Shown: piece by piece, positions 35,333 through 43,887 of the stretch
Numbering within the stretch: position 1 is the first letter of the stretch
How the letters are laid out: every line of letters starts with the position of its first letter
DNA from: an uncultured Eubacteriales bacterium
Lineage (GTDB): Bacteria; Bacillota; Clostridia; Christensenellales; Aristaeellaceae
Assembly: GCA_902795275.1 (NCBI GenBank)
Contig: CADBKQ010000001.1
Location: forward strand, 124,001-188,000
Direction of reading: 5' to 3'
DNA length: 64,000 bases
Notes under the pieces: generated by a model
Told to the model about the DNA's origin: nothing
Database searches by the model: none
The model's input: the letters and a program-made list of their open reading frames with translations, nothing else
Translations under genes and position numbers: made by a program

Positions 35333-36809
35333 AAAGCATGCAAACAAATCCTCCCGGCGGATTCACCGCCCGGCGACGCGGCGGCTGGTGCAGCTTTATG
35401 CCGCGCTGCTGCATAACGCCTATCTCAGGGGCTTTCTTTCGGGAGAAATCTATCAGGGGAACGCGAAATACGCCTGCGTTCCCGGGTTCAACTGCTATTC
35501 CTGTCCCGGCGCGGTGGGGGCCTGTCCCTTGGGTGCGCTCCAGAACGCTCTGGCCGCCACGGGGCATCGGGCGGGCTGGTATGTGCTGGGTATCCTGATG
35601 CTGTTCGGGGTGACGCTGGGCCGCACCGTCTGCGGCTGGCTGTGTCCCCTTGGGCTGATACAGGAAGGTCTGCATAAAATCCCCACCCTCAAAATCAAAA
35701 AAAGCCGCTTTACGCGGGCGTTGTCCTGGCTGAAATATGCTTTCCTGGCGGTATTCGCGGTGGCAGTTCCCCTTTGGTACGGCCTGAAATACGACCTGCC
35801 CCTGCCGGCTTTTTGCAAGTACATCTGTCCGGCGGGCACCTTTGAGGGCGCTGTGGGCCACCTGGCGAACCCGGCCAACGCTTCCATGTTTTCCATGCTG
35901 GGCTTGCTGTTCACGCGGAAATGGGTGATCCTGCTGATCATCGTTCTGGCGTGCGTGTTCTGCTATCGCGGCTTTTGCCGCTTCGTCTGCCCGCTGGGAG
36001 CGATCTACGGGCTGTTCAACCGGTTCTGCCTTGTGGGCGTGAGCGTGGACGCCGGGCGCTGCAACGGGTGCGGGGCGTGCGTGCGGCATTGCGGTATGGA
36101 CGTGCGCCGGGTGGGCGACCGCGAGTGCATCCAGTGCGGCGATTGCATGGCGGTCTGCGCTCAGGGCGCCATCTCCGTGAAAGCGGGGAAGATCGTCCTG
36201 AAAGGCCCGGAAGGACGCCCGGAAGCCCGGACGCGGGAAAAGCGCCGGGGCCGCGCGCTGTGGGGGATAGCCCTGGCGGTTCTCTGCTTCGCCCTTCTCT
36301 GGTTCAATTTCCTCGACCCTTCCATCCCGCGGAGCAGCCAGGCCGGACATTCCTGGGAAAGCACGGCGGCGGTGGGAAACCGGGTGGGAGAACAGCTGCC
36401 GGACTTTACACTGACGTGCTATGACGGGTCGGTGTTCCGCCTGGCGGAAACCCGGGGAAAGATCACCTTCATCAACCTGTGGTCGACCTGGTGCACGCCC
36501 TGCAAAAAGGAACTGCCCTATTTCAGCGACCTTTACCTGGCCCATCCGGATGACATCGCCATGGTGATCGTGCATCCCTCCATGGTGCTGGACAGCCCGG
36601 AAGACTACCTTTCCGACAAGGGATACGCGATGCCGTTCGCCACGGACACGGAGGACGCCGTGTGGAGCGCTGTGGGCGGAAGCGCCACGCTGCCCCAGAC
36701 CGTCGTGCTGAACAGGAACGGGGAAGTGGTGTACAATGCCGTGGGTTCCGTCACGCCCGAATTGCTGGCCGCGCTCTACGCCGAAGCGGACGGGAGCGCG
36801 CCGAAGTAA
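35325..36809 (+). CDS. Fused NapH-like 4Fe-4S membrane protein and TlpA-type thioredoxin
   Basis: 494 residues from a TTG that overlaps the upstream stop. The N-terminal part has about four helices and the CxxxCP motifs of NapH/YccM-type proteins (CGWLCPLG, CKYICP, CRFVCPLG), plus CYSCPGAVGACP near the start. Two 4Fe-4S sites follow: CNGCGACVRHC and CIQCGDCMAVC. After another helix comes an outside thioredoxin domain with NLWSTWCTPCKKELP. Electrons would pass through the membrane part to the extracytoplasmic CXXC. TlpA-type proteins act in cytochrome or disulfide reduction; the partner is unknown. Confidence 0.85.
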   Translation: MDKKHANKSSRRIHRPATRRLVQLYAALLHNAYLRGFLSGEIYQGNAKYACVPGFNCYSCPGAVGACPLGALQNALAATGHRAGWYVLGILMLFGVTLGRTVCGWLCPLGLIQEGLHKIPTLKIKKSRFTRALSWLKYAFLAVFAVAVPLWYGLKYDLPLPAFCKYICPAGTFEGAVGHLANPANASMFSMLGLLFTRKWVILLIIVLACVFCYRGFCRFVCPLGAIYGLFNRFCLVGVSVDAGRCNGCGACVRHCGMDVRRVGDRECIQCGDCMAVCAQGAISVKAGKIVLKGPEGRPEARTREKRRGRALWGIALAVLCFALLWFNFLDPSIPRSSQAGHSWESTAAVGNRVGEQLPDFTLTCYDGSVFRLAETRGKITFINLWSTWCTPCKKELPYFSDLYLAHPDDIAMVIVHPSMVLDSPEDYLSDKGYAMPFATDTEDAVWSAVGGSATLPQTVVLNRNGEVVYNAVGSVTPELLAALYAEADGSAPK

Positions 36810-36838
36810 ACATGTATTCCTTTCACGAAAGCGCCATG

Positions 36839-36874
36839 AAAAAAGCGACTGCGATGAGGCAGCCGCTTTTTTGA
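36839..36874. terminator. Bidirectional terminator
   Basis: AAAAAAGCG-ACTGC pairs with GCAGC-CGCTTTTTT with one mismatch; T runs occur on both strands. It serves the convergent redox operon and the tRNA methyltransferase gene. Confidence 0.8.
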
Positions 36875-36877
36875 CGC

Positions 36878-37642
36878 TCAATCCGCGTTTCCCGGGGGCA
36901 GATGGTAGATGCGCCGGAGCTCAGCGGTATCGGTGCCGTCCGGGTTTTGGACGATCAGGGGCGGTTCAATGATGAGGCCGGAACGCACGCTCAGCATGGC
37001 TTCCATCAGCGCCAGCCGCGCGGGGCGGGATACGTTGGCGTGTACCAGGCGCAGGCGTTTGGGCTCCAGCCGGTGGCTTTGCAGGGTGGAAAACGCTTCG
37101 GTCAGCCGGGCGGCGGGCAGCATCAGCACCAGCCGCCCCCGGTCTCGCAGCAGCCATTCCGCGGCGGCGGCCACGTCGTCCAGGGTGCATTCGCTTTCCT
37201 GCCGCGCCGTGCGCAGGGCGGCCTTGGGGCTGGGCAGGGATGCGGCGCTGGGGCTGTAAGGCGGGTTGCAGATCACCAGGGTATAACCCGCATGGGGGAG
37301 AAAAGCGCGGACTTCCCGCAAATCCTGGTTATGAATTGTGATGGTATGTTCCAGCCCGTTCAGCCGCATGGTGCGCGCCGCCCGTTCCGCCGCGTCGGGC
37401 TGGATCTCTACTGCGTCGCAGGTGATCGTATTCTCCCGCCCGTAGAGCAGCAGCGGCAGGATGCCGGTGCCCGTGCCCAGGTCGCAGACCCGGCTGCGGG
37501 GACGGACGCGGGCGAAGTCCGCCAGCAGCACCGCGTCCATGCCGAAGCGGAAAGCGTCAGGGGACTGGATCACGCGCAGGCCCGCGAATTGCAGGTCGTC
37601 CACCCGTTCGCCGGGAAGCAGCAGGCCGTTCATTTCACTCAT
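36878..37642 (-). CDS. tRNA1(Val) (adenine-N6)-methyltransferase-like
   Basis: 254 residues. An N-terminal recognition strand (RVIQSPDAFRFGMDAVLLADF), the SAM-binding VCDLGTGTGILPLLL and the catalytic ICNPPY are typical of TrmN6/YfiC-like amino-methyltransferases that modify A37 of tRNA-Val. The ATG at 37642 overlaps the last codons of the SpoIID gene (TATGAGTGA), so the two are coupled. Substrate identity within this family cannot be read from the sequence alone. Confidence 0.85.
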   Translation of the reverse strand: MSEMNGLLLPGERVDDLQFAGLRVIQSPDAFRFGMDAVLLADFARVRPRSRVCDLGTGTGILPLLLYGRENTITCDAVEIQPDAAERAARTMRLNGLEHTITIHNQDLREVRAFLPHAGYTLVICNPPYSPSAASLPSPKAALRTARQESECTLDDVAAAAEWLLRDRGRLVLMLPAARLTEAFSTLQSHRLEPKRLRLVHANVSRPARLALMEAMLSVRSGLIIEPPLIVQNPDGTDTAELRRIYHLPPGNAD

Positions 37643-39707
37643 ACAGCGCAAACTCCAGGTACTGAATCATGCAGTAGCCGCTGACGCCCTGGTATGTGAC
37701 GGCGCACCAGGTATCGCCCACGGCGGTGATGGTGGCGTATTGGCCCTTGGGGATTTCCAGTAGGATGCGGGTATCGGTGGAGCAGCCTTCCCGCAGGTTC
37801 AGGGTGCTCAGCGGGGTGTTGACCAGGCCCAGCACGGGCATGGACAGCTCCCGCATGGGTTCGACAAATACGGCGGGAGGCGCGGCGGTGGGCTGTTCGA
37901 TGGCTGCAAAGGTCAGGTATTTCGTCATGGCGTAGCCCTGAATGCCTTCGTACACCACCCGGCACCAGGTATCGCCCTTGTCCAGCACGACCACCTGGTC
38001 ATACTGCGGGATGGTGCAGAGCACCTTGGCGCTGTTCTTTGGCTCCCGCCGTAGGTTCAGCGAGCCTTTCTCCGTGGTGACGGTGGCGGAAAGGCCGACA
38101 GGCGGAACGGAGGGCGCGGGCGTGGCGGGGGCAAACGTCGGCGTCGTGATCTCCGCAAAGGAAAGATAGCGGGTCATAACATAGCCTTCGGTGCCTTCGT
38201 AAACCGTTCCGCACCAGGTATCGCCTGTTTCGTAAACGGAAATCTTGGCGTATTGGGGAATGGTGCGCAGTACCTTCGCGTGGCTGTCCGGGGCGGCGCG
38301 CAGGTTCAGGGAGCCTTCCGCCGTGCTGACCCAGGCGGTTGCCACGGGAGACGCGGGAAGCGGGGCGGCTGTCTCCGGTACGAAGGGCTCCGCAGTCGGC
38401 AGAGGCGCGTCGGTGGGCAGCAGCGGCATGTCCAGCGTATACAGCACCCGCACGCAGCCGGGATAGTAGAAGCCCAGAATCTGGTCGTAGGTGTAGCCCA
38501 TGCGGGCCATCTGCATGGCTCCCCGCTGGCTCATGCCCACGCCGTGGCCGTAGCGCCGGGCGGAGATCACAAAGGCGTCGCCGCTTTGCGTCACCGACCA
38601 GAGCTCGTTTTTCGTGCTGTTGATGCTCATGCCCAGCGCGCCTTCCAGCTCGCTGAATATATCGAAGGTGATAATGCCCGTGGCTACCTGTCCGTTCAAC
38701 GTGTAGCTGACCTCGAAATCCATTTTGCCGTACAAACGGCTGGGGTAAGCAAATCGCGGCGAATGGGGCGTAATGGCATGTACGGCGGTGACGGCGGCCC
38801 CGTCTCCGAAAGCCGCGGCGGCCTTTTTATTCAGCAGACCGGCCAGCCTGCTGCTCTGCGGATTGCTGCCGCTCACGCGCACGCTGAGCACCCGCGCGTC
38901 GGGATTGCTCAGGTCGTAGGGGTCGTCCTGAATGATCAGGTAGTCCGGCCCGGCCACGTTCCAGGCGTTCTTCACCGTTTCCGTCTGCCCGCCGTTGGAG
39001 GCGGTGTAATAGGTGGCGGTATATTCGCCGCCGTTCTTCACCGCGATGCCGCAGGTTTCGTCCACGGCCCGGCGGCAGTTTTCGTTGCCGGAGGGCGTGC
39101 CGTTGTACATCTGGTCGGCGGTGGTGTCCACCAGGTCGAAGAGCGCGGTGGCCTGCTTCATGGCGTTCAGGGTATAGGTGCGGGCGGCGACGGCCTGGGC
39201 TTTCAGCGCTTCCAGGCCGGAGGAATTGCCCATTTCGTAGGGCAGCACGCCGTAGAGGTAATCCTCGATGTATACCCGGGCCACCACATACAGCGTGGAA
39301 CCCTTTGCCGTGAATTGCAGGTCGCCGGGGTAAATGTTCTGCGGGACCCGGCTCTGGGCGATTTTCACGCCGCCGGACAGCCGCGTCAGGCGGAAGGACG
39401 CGCCCAGATTGCTGACCGCGCCGCCCGCCGTCAGGGACAGCTGGCCGGTGCTTTTATTGAAGCTCACCGTCGCCGTGCTGCCGCTGTCGAGCGTTTGCCC
39501 GTTCACGGTATAAGCGCCGCTGAACGTCAGTTTCAAGGTGGATGGATTTCCCAGGGACAGAAGGCGCACCCGGACGATGCCGTCCTGGAAGCCGCCTTGG
39601 CTTAGGGGCGCGCTTTTCGGGCCTGCCTCGGCAAAAGCCGGAAGCATGGTACATTGTAAAATCAGCATGCCGATTACGATCAGGTAGGTCAATCCGCGTT
39701 TGTACAT
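37635..39707 (-). CDS. SpoIID/LytB domain protein with three SH3-like repeats
   Basis: 690 residues with a signal peptide (MYKRGLTYLIVIGML, ending near AFA-E, residue 26). The SpoIID domain spans about 110-400, with YLYGVLPYEMGNSSGLEALKAQAVAARTY containing the catalytic-type Glu, and the closing GHGVGMSQRGAMQMA. It probably trims stem-free glycan strands. Three bacterial SH3-like repeats follow (each with SLNLR or TLNLR, then IPQY and GDTWC). An upstream in-frame start lacks a site; AGGAAAACG precedes the chosen ATG. Confidence 0.87.
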   Translation of the reverse strand: MYKRGLTYLIVIGMLILQCTMLPAFAEAGPKSAPLSQGGFQDGIVRVRLLSLGNPSTLKLTFSGAYTVNGQTLDSGSTATVSFNKSTGQLSLTAGGAVSNLGASFRLTRLSGGVKIAQSRVPQNIYPGDLQFTAKGSTLYVVARVYIEDYLYGVLPYEMGNSSGLEALKAQAVAARTYTLNAMKQATALFDLVDTTADQMYNGTPSGNENCRRAVDETCGIAVKNGGEYTATYYTASNGGQTETVKNAWNVAGPDYLIIQDDPYDLSNPDARVLSVRVSGSNPQSSRLAGLLNKKAAAAFGDGAAVTAVHAITPHSPRFAYPSRLYGKMDFEVSYTLNGQVATGIITFDIFSELEGALGMSINSTKNELWSVTQSGDAFVISARRYGHGVGMSQRGAMQMARMGYTYDQILGFYYPGCVRVLYTLDMPLLPTDAPLPTAEPFVPETAAPLPASPVATAWVSTAEGSLNLRAAPDSHAKVLRTIPQYAKISVYETGDTWCGTVYEGTEGYVMTRYLSFAEITTPTFAPATPAPSVPPVGLSATVTTEKGSLNLRREPKNSAKVLCTIPQYDQVVVLDKGDTWCRVVYEGIQGYAMTKYLTFAAIEQPTAAPPAVFVEPMRELSMPVLGLVNTPLSTLNLREGCSTDTRILLEIPKGQYATITAVGDTWCAVTYQGVSGYCMIQYLEFALYE

Positions 39708-39768
39708 TCGTTTTCCTCCGTTCGTTTTCCATCGTACAATCGATTGCTGCAATCTCGTAATCATATGC

Positions 39769-39797
39769 AGTGTACCATATCCCGCCCGTTTTGTCCA
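39769..39797 (-). promoter_or_regulatory. Promoter of SpoIID-SH3 gene
   Basis: TGGACA and TACACT spaced by 17 bases on the minus strand, just outside the heptad repeat of locus D. Confidence 0.6.
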
Positions 39798-39804
39798 TGG
39801 GAAT

Positions 39805-39956
39805 GATTGGAGGGTTAGGGAATAGGGAATAGGGATTAGGGATTAGGGATTAGGGAATAGGGATTAGGGAATAGAAGAAATGCGTGCGGTCTGTATTGAA
39901 ACTGATCAGGAAGCATAACAAAATAAACTAATCCCTATTCCCTAATCCCTCCAATC
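39805..39956. repeat. Heptad fold-back repeat locus D
   Basis: Left arm (39805-39874) has nine 7-bp units, GGATTAG or GGAATAG, after GATTGGAGGG. Right arm (39927-39956) has three complementary units and closes with CCCTCCAATC, the exact complement of the left outer edge. The unpaired middle is about 52 bases and A+T rich. It fills most of the 330-base gap between divergent genes. Confidence 0.9.
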
Positions 39957-39970
39957 TACGATTTTCCCGC

Positions 39971-39999
39971 TTGTGCGCGGAGGAAAAACGTGGTAGGAT
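39971..39999 (+). promoter_or_regulatory. Possible promoter of YitT-like operon
   Basis: TTGTGC and TAGGAT with 17-base spacing, 39 bases before the start codon. Confidence 0.45.
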
Positions 40000-40037
40000 A
40001 AGCATGCAGACTGAAAGCGGAGAGGAGTGAAACAGTG

Positions 40038-40688
40038 ATGGAAAAGGCAAAAGACCCGCTGATGAAACGCAGGATCATGCTGGCCCTGATCGGGATGCTG
40101 CTGGCGGGCGTCAGCGTGGGCATTTTCAAGCGGGCGTTTTTCGGGGTCGATCCCTTCCAATGCTTCTGCGGCGGGCTGGCCAACGTGATTCCCATTGATT
40201 TCGGCACCCTGTACATGCTGATCAACGCGGCGCTGCTGGCGGTGGTGTTTTTCCTGGACAGGCACTACATCGGCATTTCAACCTTCATCAACCTTTTCCT
40301 GCTGGGCTATGTGGCGGTGTTCACGGAAAAGGGCCTGGCGGCGCTGCTGGGCGAGCAGGGCTTATTGGGCAGAATCGTCCTGCTGATTGCCGCCATCATC
40401 CTGACCTGCATTGCAGCATCGCTGTACTACACCGCCGACCTGGGCGTGTCCGCCTACGACGCCATTCCGCTGCACATCGCGGACACGAAGCCGAAGCTGT
40501 TCGGCCGGGTGATGCCCTTCCGCTTCATCCGCGTTTTCTGTGATCTCATCTGCACCCTGACCGGCTTCCTGCTGGGGCTGATGCCCGGCATCGGAACGGT
40601 GATCACCGCCCTGTTCATGGGGCCGCTGATCGCCTTTTTCCGCAAGCGCCTGTCCGACCCGCTGCTGAACTGGGGGAAAAACGCATGA
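40038..40688 (+). CDS. YitT/YczE-like integral membrane protein
   Basis: 216 residues with five to six membrane helices. GVSVGIFKRAFFGVDPFQCFCGGLAN and a mirrored half with GVSAYDAIPLHIAD are the two halves of the YczE/YyaS/YitT family, whose function is unknown. A GTG directly before the ATG is an alternative start; AGGAG lies upstream. Its stop overlaps the start of the Card1-like gene (ATGA). Confidence 0.72.
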   Translation: MEKAKDPLMKRRIMLALIGMLLAGVSVGIFKRAFFGVDPFQCFCGGLANVIPIDFGTLYMLINAALLAVVFFLDRHYIGISTFINLFLLGYVAVFTEKGLAALLGEQGLLGRIVLLIAAIILTCIAASLYYTADLGVSAYDAIPLHIADTKPKLFGRVMPFRFIRVFCDLICTLTGFLLGLMPGIGTVITALFMGPLIAFFRKRLSDPLLNWGKNA

Positions 40689-41836
40689 AAACCAATATTG
40701 AACTGTATGACGACCGGCCCATTGAAAACGTGCTGGGCACGGAAATGTTCCGCCCCGAGGAAACGGTGTTCATCTGTCCCCAGGAGGTGGTGGAGGACAA
40801 GGAGCTGCACCGCTCCATGGAAAACTACTTTGCTTACCGGGGCATCCCCGTGAAGCTGACCTTCGTGGCCGCCAGCCTGCTGGACACGGTGAAGGTGGAA
40901 AAGACCCTGAAACGGGTGCTGGAATCCCACGAGGACTGCGCCATCGACATCGCCGGGGGCAGCGACGCCGCGCTGTTCGCCGCGGGCACCATCTCGGGCG
41001 ATACGCCGGTGTACACCTACAGCCGGCGGCGCAACATGTTTTTTGAAATTAAAAACGCGCCATTCGCCCGGGGCGTGGCCTGCACCGTCAGGCTGGACGC
41101 GGAAAGCTGTTTCCTCATGGCGGGCGGCACGCTGCTGCCGGGCCGGGAGGACAACGCGAAGCTGAAAGAGCGTCTTCCCCAGATCGACGCCCTGTTTTCC
41201 GTCTACGCCGACCACCGGCGCATCTGGAACCGGCAGATCAGCTATTACCAAAAGCTCTCCTCGGGCGAGGATTCCCTGAAAGCCGAAGGCCCGCTGACGG
41301 GCAAGGCCGACAACGGGCGCGTGACGGCGGATGAAGACATGCTGCGGGATCTGGAAAAAGCCGGATTGATCAGCCAACTGACCGTCACGGAGGAAAGCGT
41401 TTCCTTCCGCTTCCCGGATCAGACCGTGCGCTTCTGGCTGCGGGACATGGGCTCGGTGCTGGAATTGCAGGTGTACCGGGCGTGCCTGGCCGCCGGGTGC
41501 TTTGACGACGTGATCCTCAGCGCGGTGGTGAACTGGCGGGCCGACGAAAAGCGCCGGGACGCCGTGACCAACGAAATCGACGTGATGGCCGTGCGGGGGG
41601 TGCAGCCGGTGTTCATCAGCTGCAAGACCTGCGAGATCAAAACCGAAGCGCTGAATGAACTGGCGATTCTCCGCGACCGGTTCGGCGGCAAAGGTTCCCG
41701 GGCCATCATCGCCACCTCCGCGCCCTCCTCCAAGAGCCGCAATGTCATGCGCAAGCGCGCCGCGGAATTGGACATCGAAGTGATCGAATGGGAGGATCTG
41801 CCGCTGGAGAATCTTGTTGAAAGGCTGAGACGATGA
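40685..41836 (+). CDS. Card1-like protein (DUF1887): CARF-like plus PD-(D/E)XK nuclease
   Basis: 383 residues. The N-terminal third (ENVLGTEMFRPEETVFICP, then DIAGGSDAALFAAG) has the Rossmann-type CARF layout with a glycine/serine ligand loop. A winged-helix-like middle follows, and the C-terminal nuclease fold shows NEIDVMAVRG, then VFISCKTCEIKTEAL: an Asp and a Lys in PD-(D/E)XK positions, with Ser-Cys where many members have Glu. Card1/Can2 enzymes are turned on by cyclic oligoadenylate in type III CRISPR immunity. No CRISPR genes are near; it overlaps a YitT-like gene and a response regulator instead. Confidence 0.75.
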   Translation: MKTNIELYDDRPIENVLGTEMFRPEETVFICPQEVVEDKELHRSMENYFAYRGIPVKLTFVAASLLDTVKVEKTLKRVLESHEDCAIDIAGGSDAALFAAGTISGDTPVYTYSRRRNMFFEIKNAPFARGVACTVRLDAESCFLMAGGTLLPGREDNAKLKERLPQIDALFSVYADHRRIWNRQISYYQKLSSGEDSLKAEGPLTGKADNGRVTADEDMLRDLEKAGLISQLTVTEESVSFRFPDQTVRFWLRDMGSVLELQVYRACLAAGCFDDVILSAVVNWRADEKRRDAVTNEIDVMAVRGVQPVFISCKTCEIKTEALNELAILRDRFGGKGSRAIIATSAPSSKSRNVMRKRAAELDIEVIEWEDLPLENLVERLRR

Positions 41837-42513
41837 GAGTTTTATTGGTAGAAGATGAAAAGGGCATTTCCTCCGCGATTTGCCAGGTGCTGAAAAAGGA
41901 AAACTTTACCGTGGATCCGGTCTTTACCGGCACGGACGGATTGGACTGGGCGCTGGACGGCAGCTACGACGCCATTATCCTGGACGTGATGCTGCCGGGC
42001 ATGGACGGGTTTCAGGTCCTAAAGCGCGTGCGGGAAAAAGGGCTCAAAACGCCCGTGTGCATGCTCACCGCCCGTTCCGGCCTGGACGACCGGGTGCGCG
42101 GCCTGGAAAGCGGCGCGGACTATTACCTGCCCAAGCCCTTCCAGATGGCGGAGCTGATCGCCTGCCTGCGGGCCATCACCCGGCGCAGGGAGGAAGCGCC
42201 GGTCATGGAATTGGGCTTCGGCGACATCCAGCTGAACCAGCAGGAAGCCAAGCTGGTGAATAAAAACACCGGGGAGAGCGTGAAGCTGGGCGCGAAGGAA
42301 TACCAGATCATGGAAATGTTTCTACGCAATCCCAGGCAGATTCTGCCCAAGGAAACCATCTTCGACCGGGTGTGGGGCTATGAGAGCGAGGCGGATTACA
42401 GCAACCTGGAGGTGTATCTCTCTTTCGTGCGCAAGAAGCTGACCTTCCTGGGCTCCAAAGTCAAAATCAAAGCCACCCGCGGCATTGGCTATTCGCTGGA
42501 GGAAGAAGCATGA
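41833..42513 (+). CDS. OmpR/PhoB-type response regulator
   Basis: 226 residues. Receiver domain with acidic pair EDE (7-9), phospho-acceptor Asp51 in AIILDVMLPGMDG, Thr in MLTA and Lys in LPKPF. A winged-helix output domain follows (KEYQIMEMFLRNP, then TRGIGYSLEE). Its start and stop overlap the Card1-like gene and the kinase gene (ATGA both times), so all four genes 40038-43832 form one coupled operon. Confidence 0.93.
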   Translation: MRVLLVEDEKGISSAICQVLKKENFTVDPVFTGTDGLDWALDGSYDAIILDVMLPGMDGFQVLKRVREKGLKTPVCMLTARSGLDDRVRGLESGADYYLPKPFQMAELIACLRAITRRREEAPVMELGFGDIQLNQQEAKLVNKNTGESVKLGAKEYQIMEMFLRNPRQILPKETIFDRVWGYESEADYSNLEVYLSFVRKKLTFLGSKVKIKATRGIGYSLEEEA

Positions 42514-43832
42514 TCCGCAGGCTGAAAAACCGCATGATCCTGCTGGTGCTGATCGGGCTGCTGCTGGCCTCCGCGGGACTGGTGAGCGCCATCCACTGGA
42601 TGAACTGGAGCAGCCTGAGCAAGCAGGCCAACGCCGTGCTGGACATCCTGGCGGAGAACGGCGGCCGTCGGCCCAGCTTCGCCTTCCGGGGCGTCGGCAA
42701 CGCCTTCCGGAATAACCGGGAGACAGAAGAAACGCCGCCCATGAAGCCGGAGGGCACCCAGCCGCCCTGGATGCAGGAAAAGCAGGAGGGCAGGGACAGG
42801 CAGCGCACCTCCGCGCAGCAGAACGCGGCCAGCCTGTCCAATTATTATACCGTCACGCTGAACGCGGACGGCAGCGTGTCTTCCTGGCAAAGCGACCGGG
42901 CCGACCTGTATTCTGACGAAGAAATGGAAGCTTTTGCCGCCGCCGTGCTGCAAAGCGGCAAGACCTCCGGCCGGGTGGACACCCAGTTTTTCCGCCTGCT
43001 GGACGCGGATGAATCTGACTGCCGCCTGCTGATCGCGGTGGACAGCCGGCTGGAAATCCAGAATGTGGAAAACGTGCTGCGTGTGACCATTCTGGTGGCC
43101 CTGGCGGAGGACGCGGCGCTGAGCCTGGCAGCCATCTGGCTCATCTGCCGGTTGGTCAAGCCCGTGGACGAAGCCATGGAGAAGCAGAAGCAGTTCGTCT
43201 GGGACGCCAGCCACGAGCTGAAAACGCCGCTGGCCGTGATCTCCGCCAACGCGGAAGCGCTGGCGGCGGACACGGGGGAGAGCAGGCCGCTGCAATACAT
43301 CCAGTCCGAAGTGCGGCGCACTGACCATCTGATTCAAAATCTGCTGACCCTGGCCCGGATGGAGAAAGGCACCGTCCAGGCGGCCCACCAGCGCTTCGAC
43401 CTGAGCCGCGCCCTGCTGGAGGTGGCGCTTCCCTTTGAGTCCACGCTGTTCGAGGCGGGCAAGGAACTGGAATTGGACATTCCCGACGGGGTGGCCTGCG
43501 TGGGCGACGTGGACATGATCAAGCAATTGGCGGTTATCCTGCTCAGCAACGCCCAGAAGTATTCCGATGACGGCGGAAAAATCAGGCTGAGCCTGGAAAC
43601 CAAGGGGGAGAGGCGCATCCTGAAAGTCCACAACACCGGCCCCACCATCCCGCCCGAAGCCCAGGCGCGCATCTTTGACCGCTTCTACCGGGTGGATTCC
43701 TCCCACAACCGGGAGATCGAGGGCAACGGCCTGGGCCTGGCCATCGCGAAGAGCATCGTGGAAGCCCATAAGGGAAAGATCGCCGTCCACAGCGCCGAGG
43801 GCGAAGGCACCGCTTTTACCGTGACCCTGTGA
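42510..43832 (+). CDS. Sensor histidine kinase
   Basis: 440 residues: two membrane helices (about 9-28 and 190-212) around an outside domain of 160 residues that is proline- and glutamine-rich at first. The H-box is WDASHELKTPLAVISANAE; N-box LLSNAQKYS, F/G2 boxes RFYRVDSS and GNGLGLAIAKSIVEAHKG. It should phosphorylate the adjacent regulator. No HAMP domain is evident. The signal is unknown. Confidence 0.92.
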   Translation: MIRRLKNRMILLVLIGLLLASAGLVSAIHWMNWSSLSKQANAVLDILAENGGRRPSFAFRGVGNAFRNNRETEETPPMKPEGTQPPWMQEKQEGRDRQRTSAQQNAASLSNYYTVTLNADGSVSSWQSDRADLYSDEEMEAFAAAVLQSGKTSGRVDTQFFRLLDADESDCRLLIAVDSRLEIQNVENVLRVTILVALAEDAALSLAAIWLICRLVKPVDEAMEKQKQFVWDASHELKTPLAVISANAEALAADTGESRPLQYIQSEVRRTDHLIQNLLTLARMEKGTVQAAHQRFDLSRALLEVALPFESTLFEAGKELELDIPDGVACVGDVDMIKQLAVILLSNAQKYSDDGGKIRLSLETKGERRILKVHNTGPTIPPEAQARIFDRFYRVDSSHNREIEGNGLGLAIAKSIVEAHKGKIAVHSAEGEGTAFTVTL

Positions 43833-43839
43833 GCACAAG

Positions 43840-43882
43840 AAAAGAAACCGCGCAGCTTGCCCTTGCGCGGTTTCATTTTTTT
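43840..43882. terminator. Bidirectional terminator
   Basis: GAAACCGCGCA pairs with TGCGCGGTTTC; T-rich runs flank it on both strands. It ends both the histidine kinase operon and spoVT. Confidence 0.85.
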
Positions 43883-43887
43883 CTGTT

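Noticed and set aside
39805-39956. CRISPR array or telomere-like TTAGGG repeat
   Set aside because: Period is 7, there are no unique spacers and no cas genes; the telomere resemblance is in composition only.
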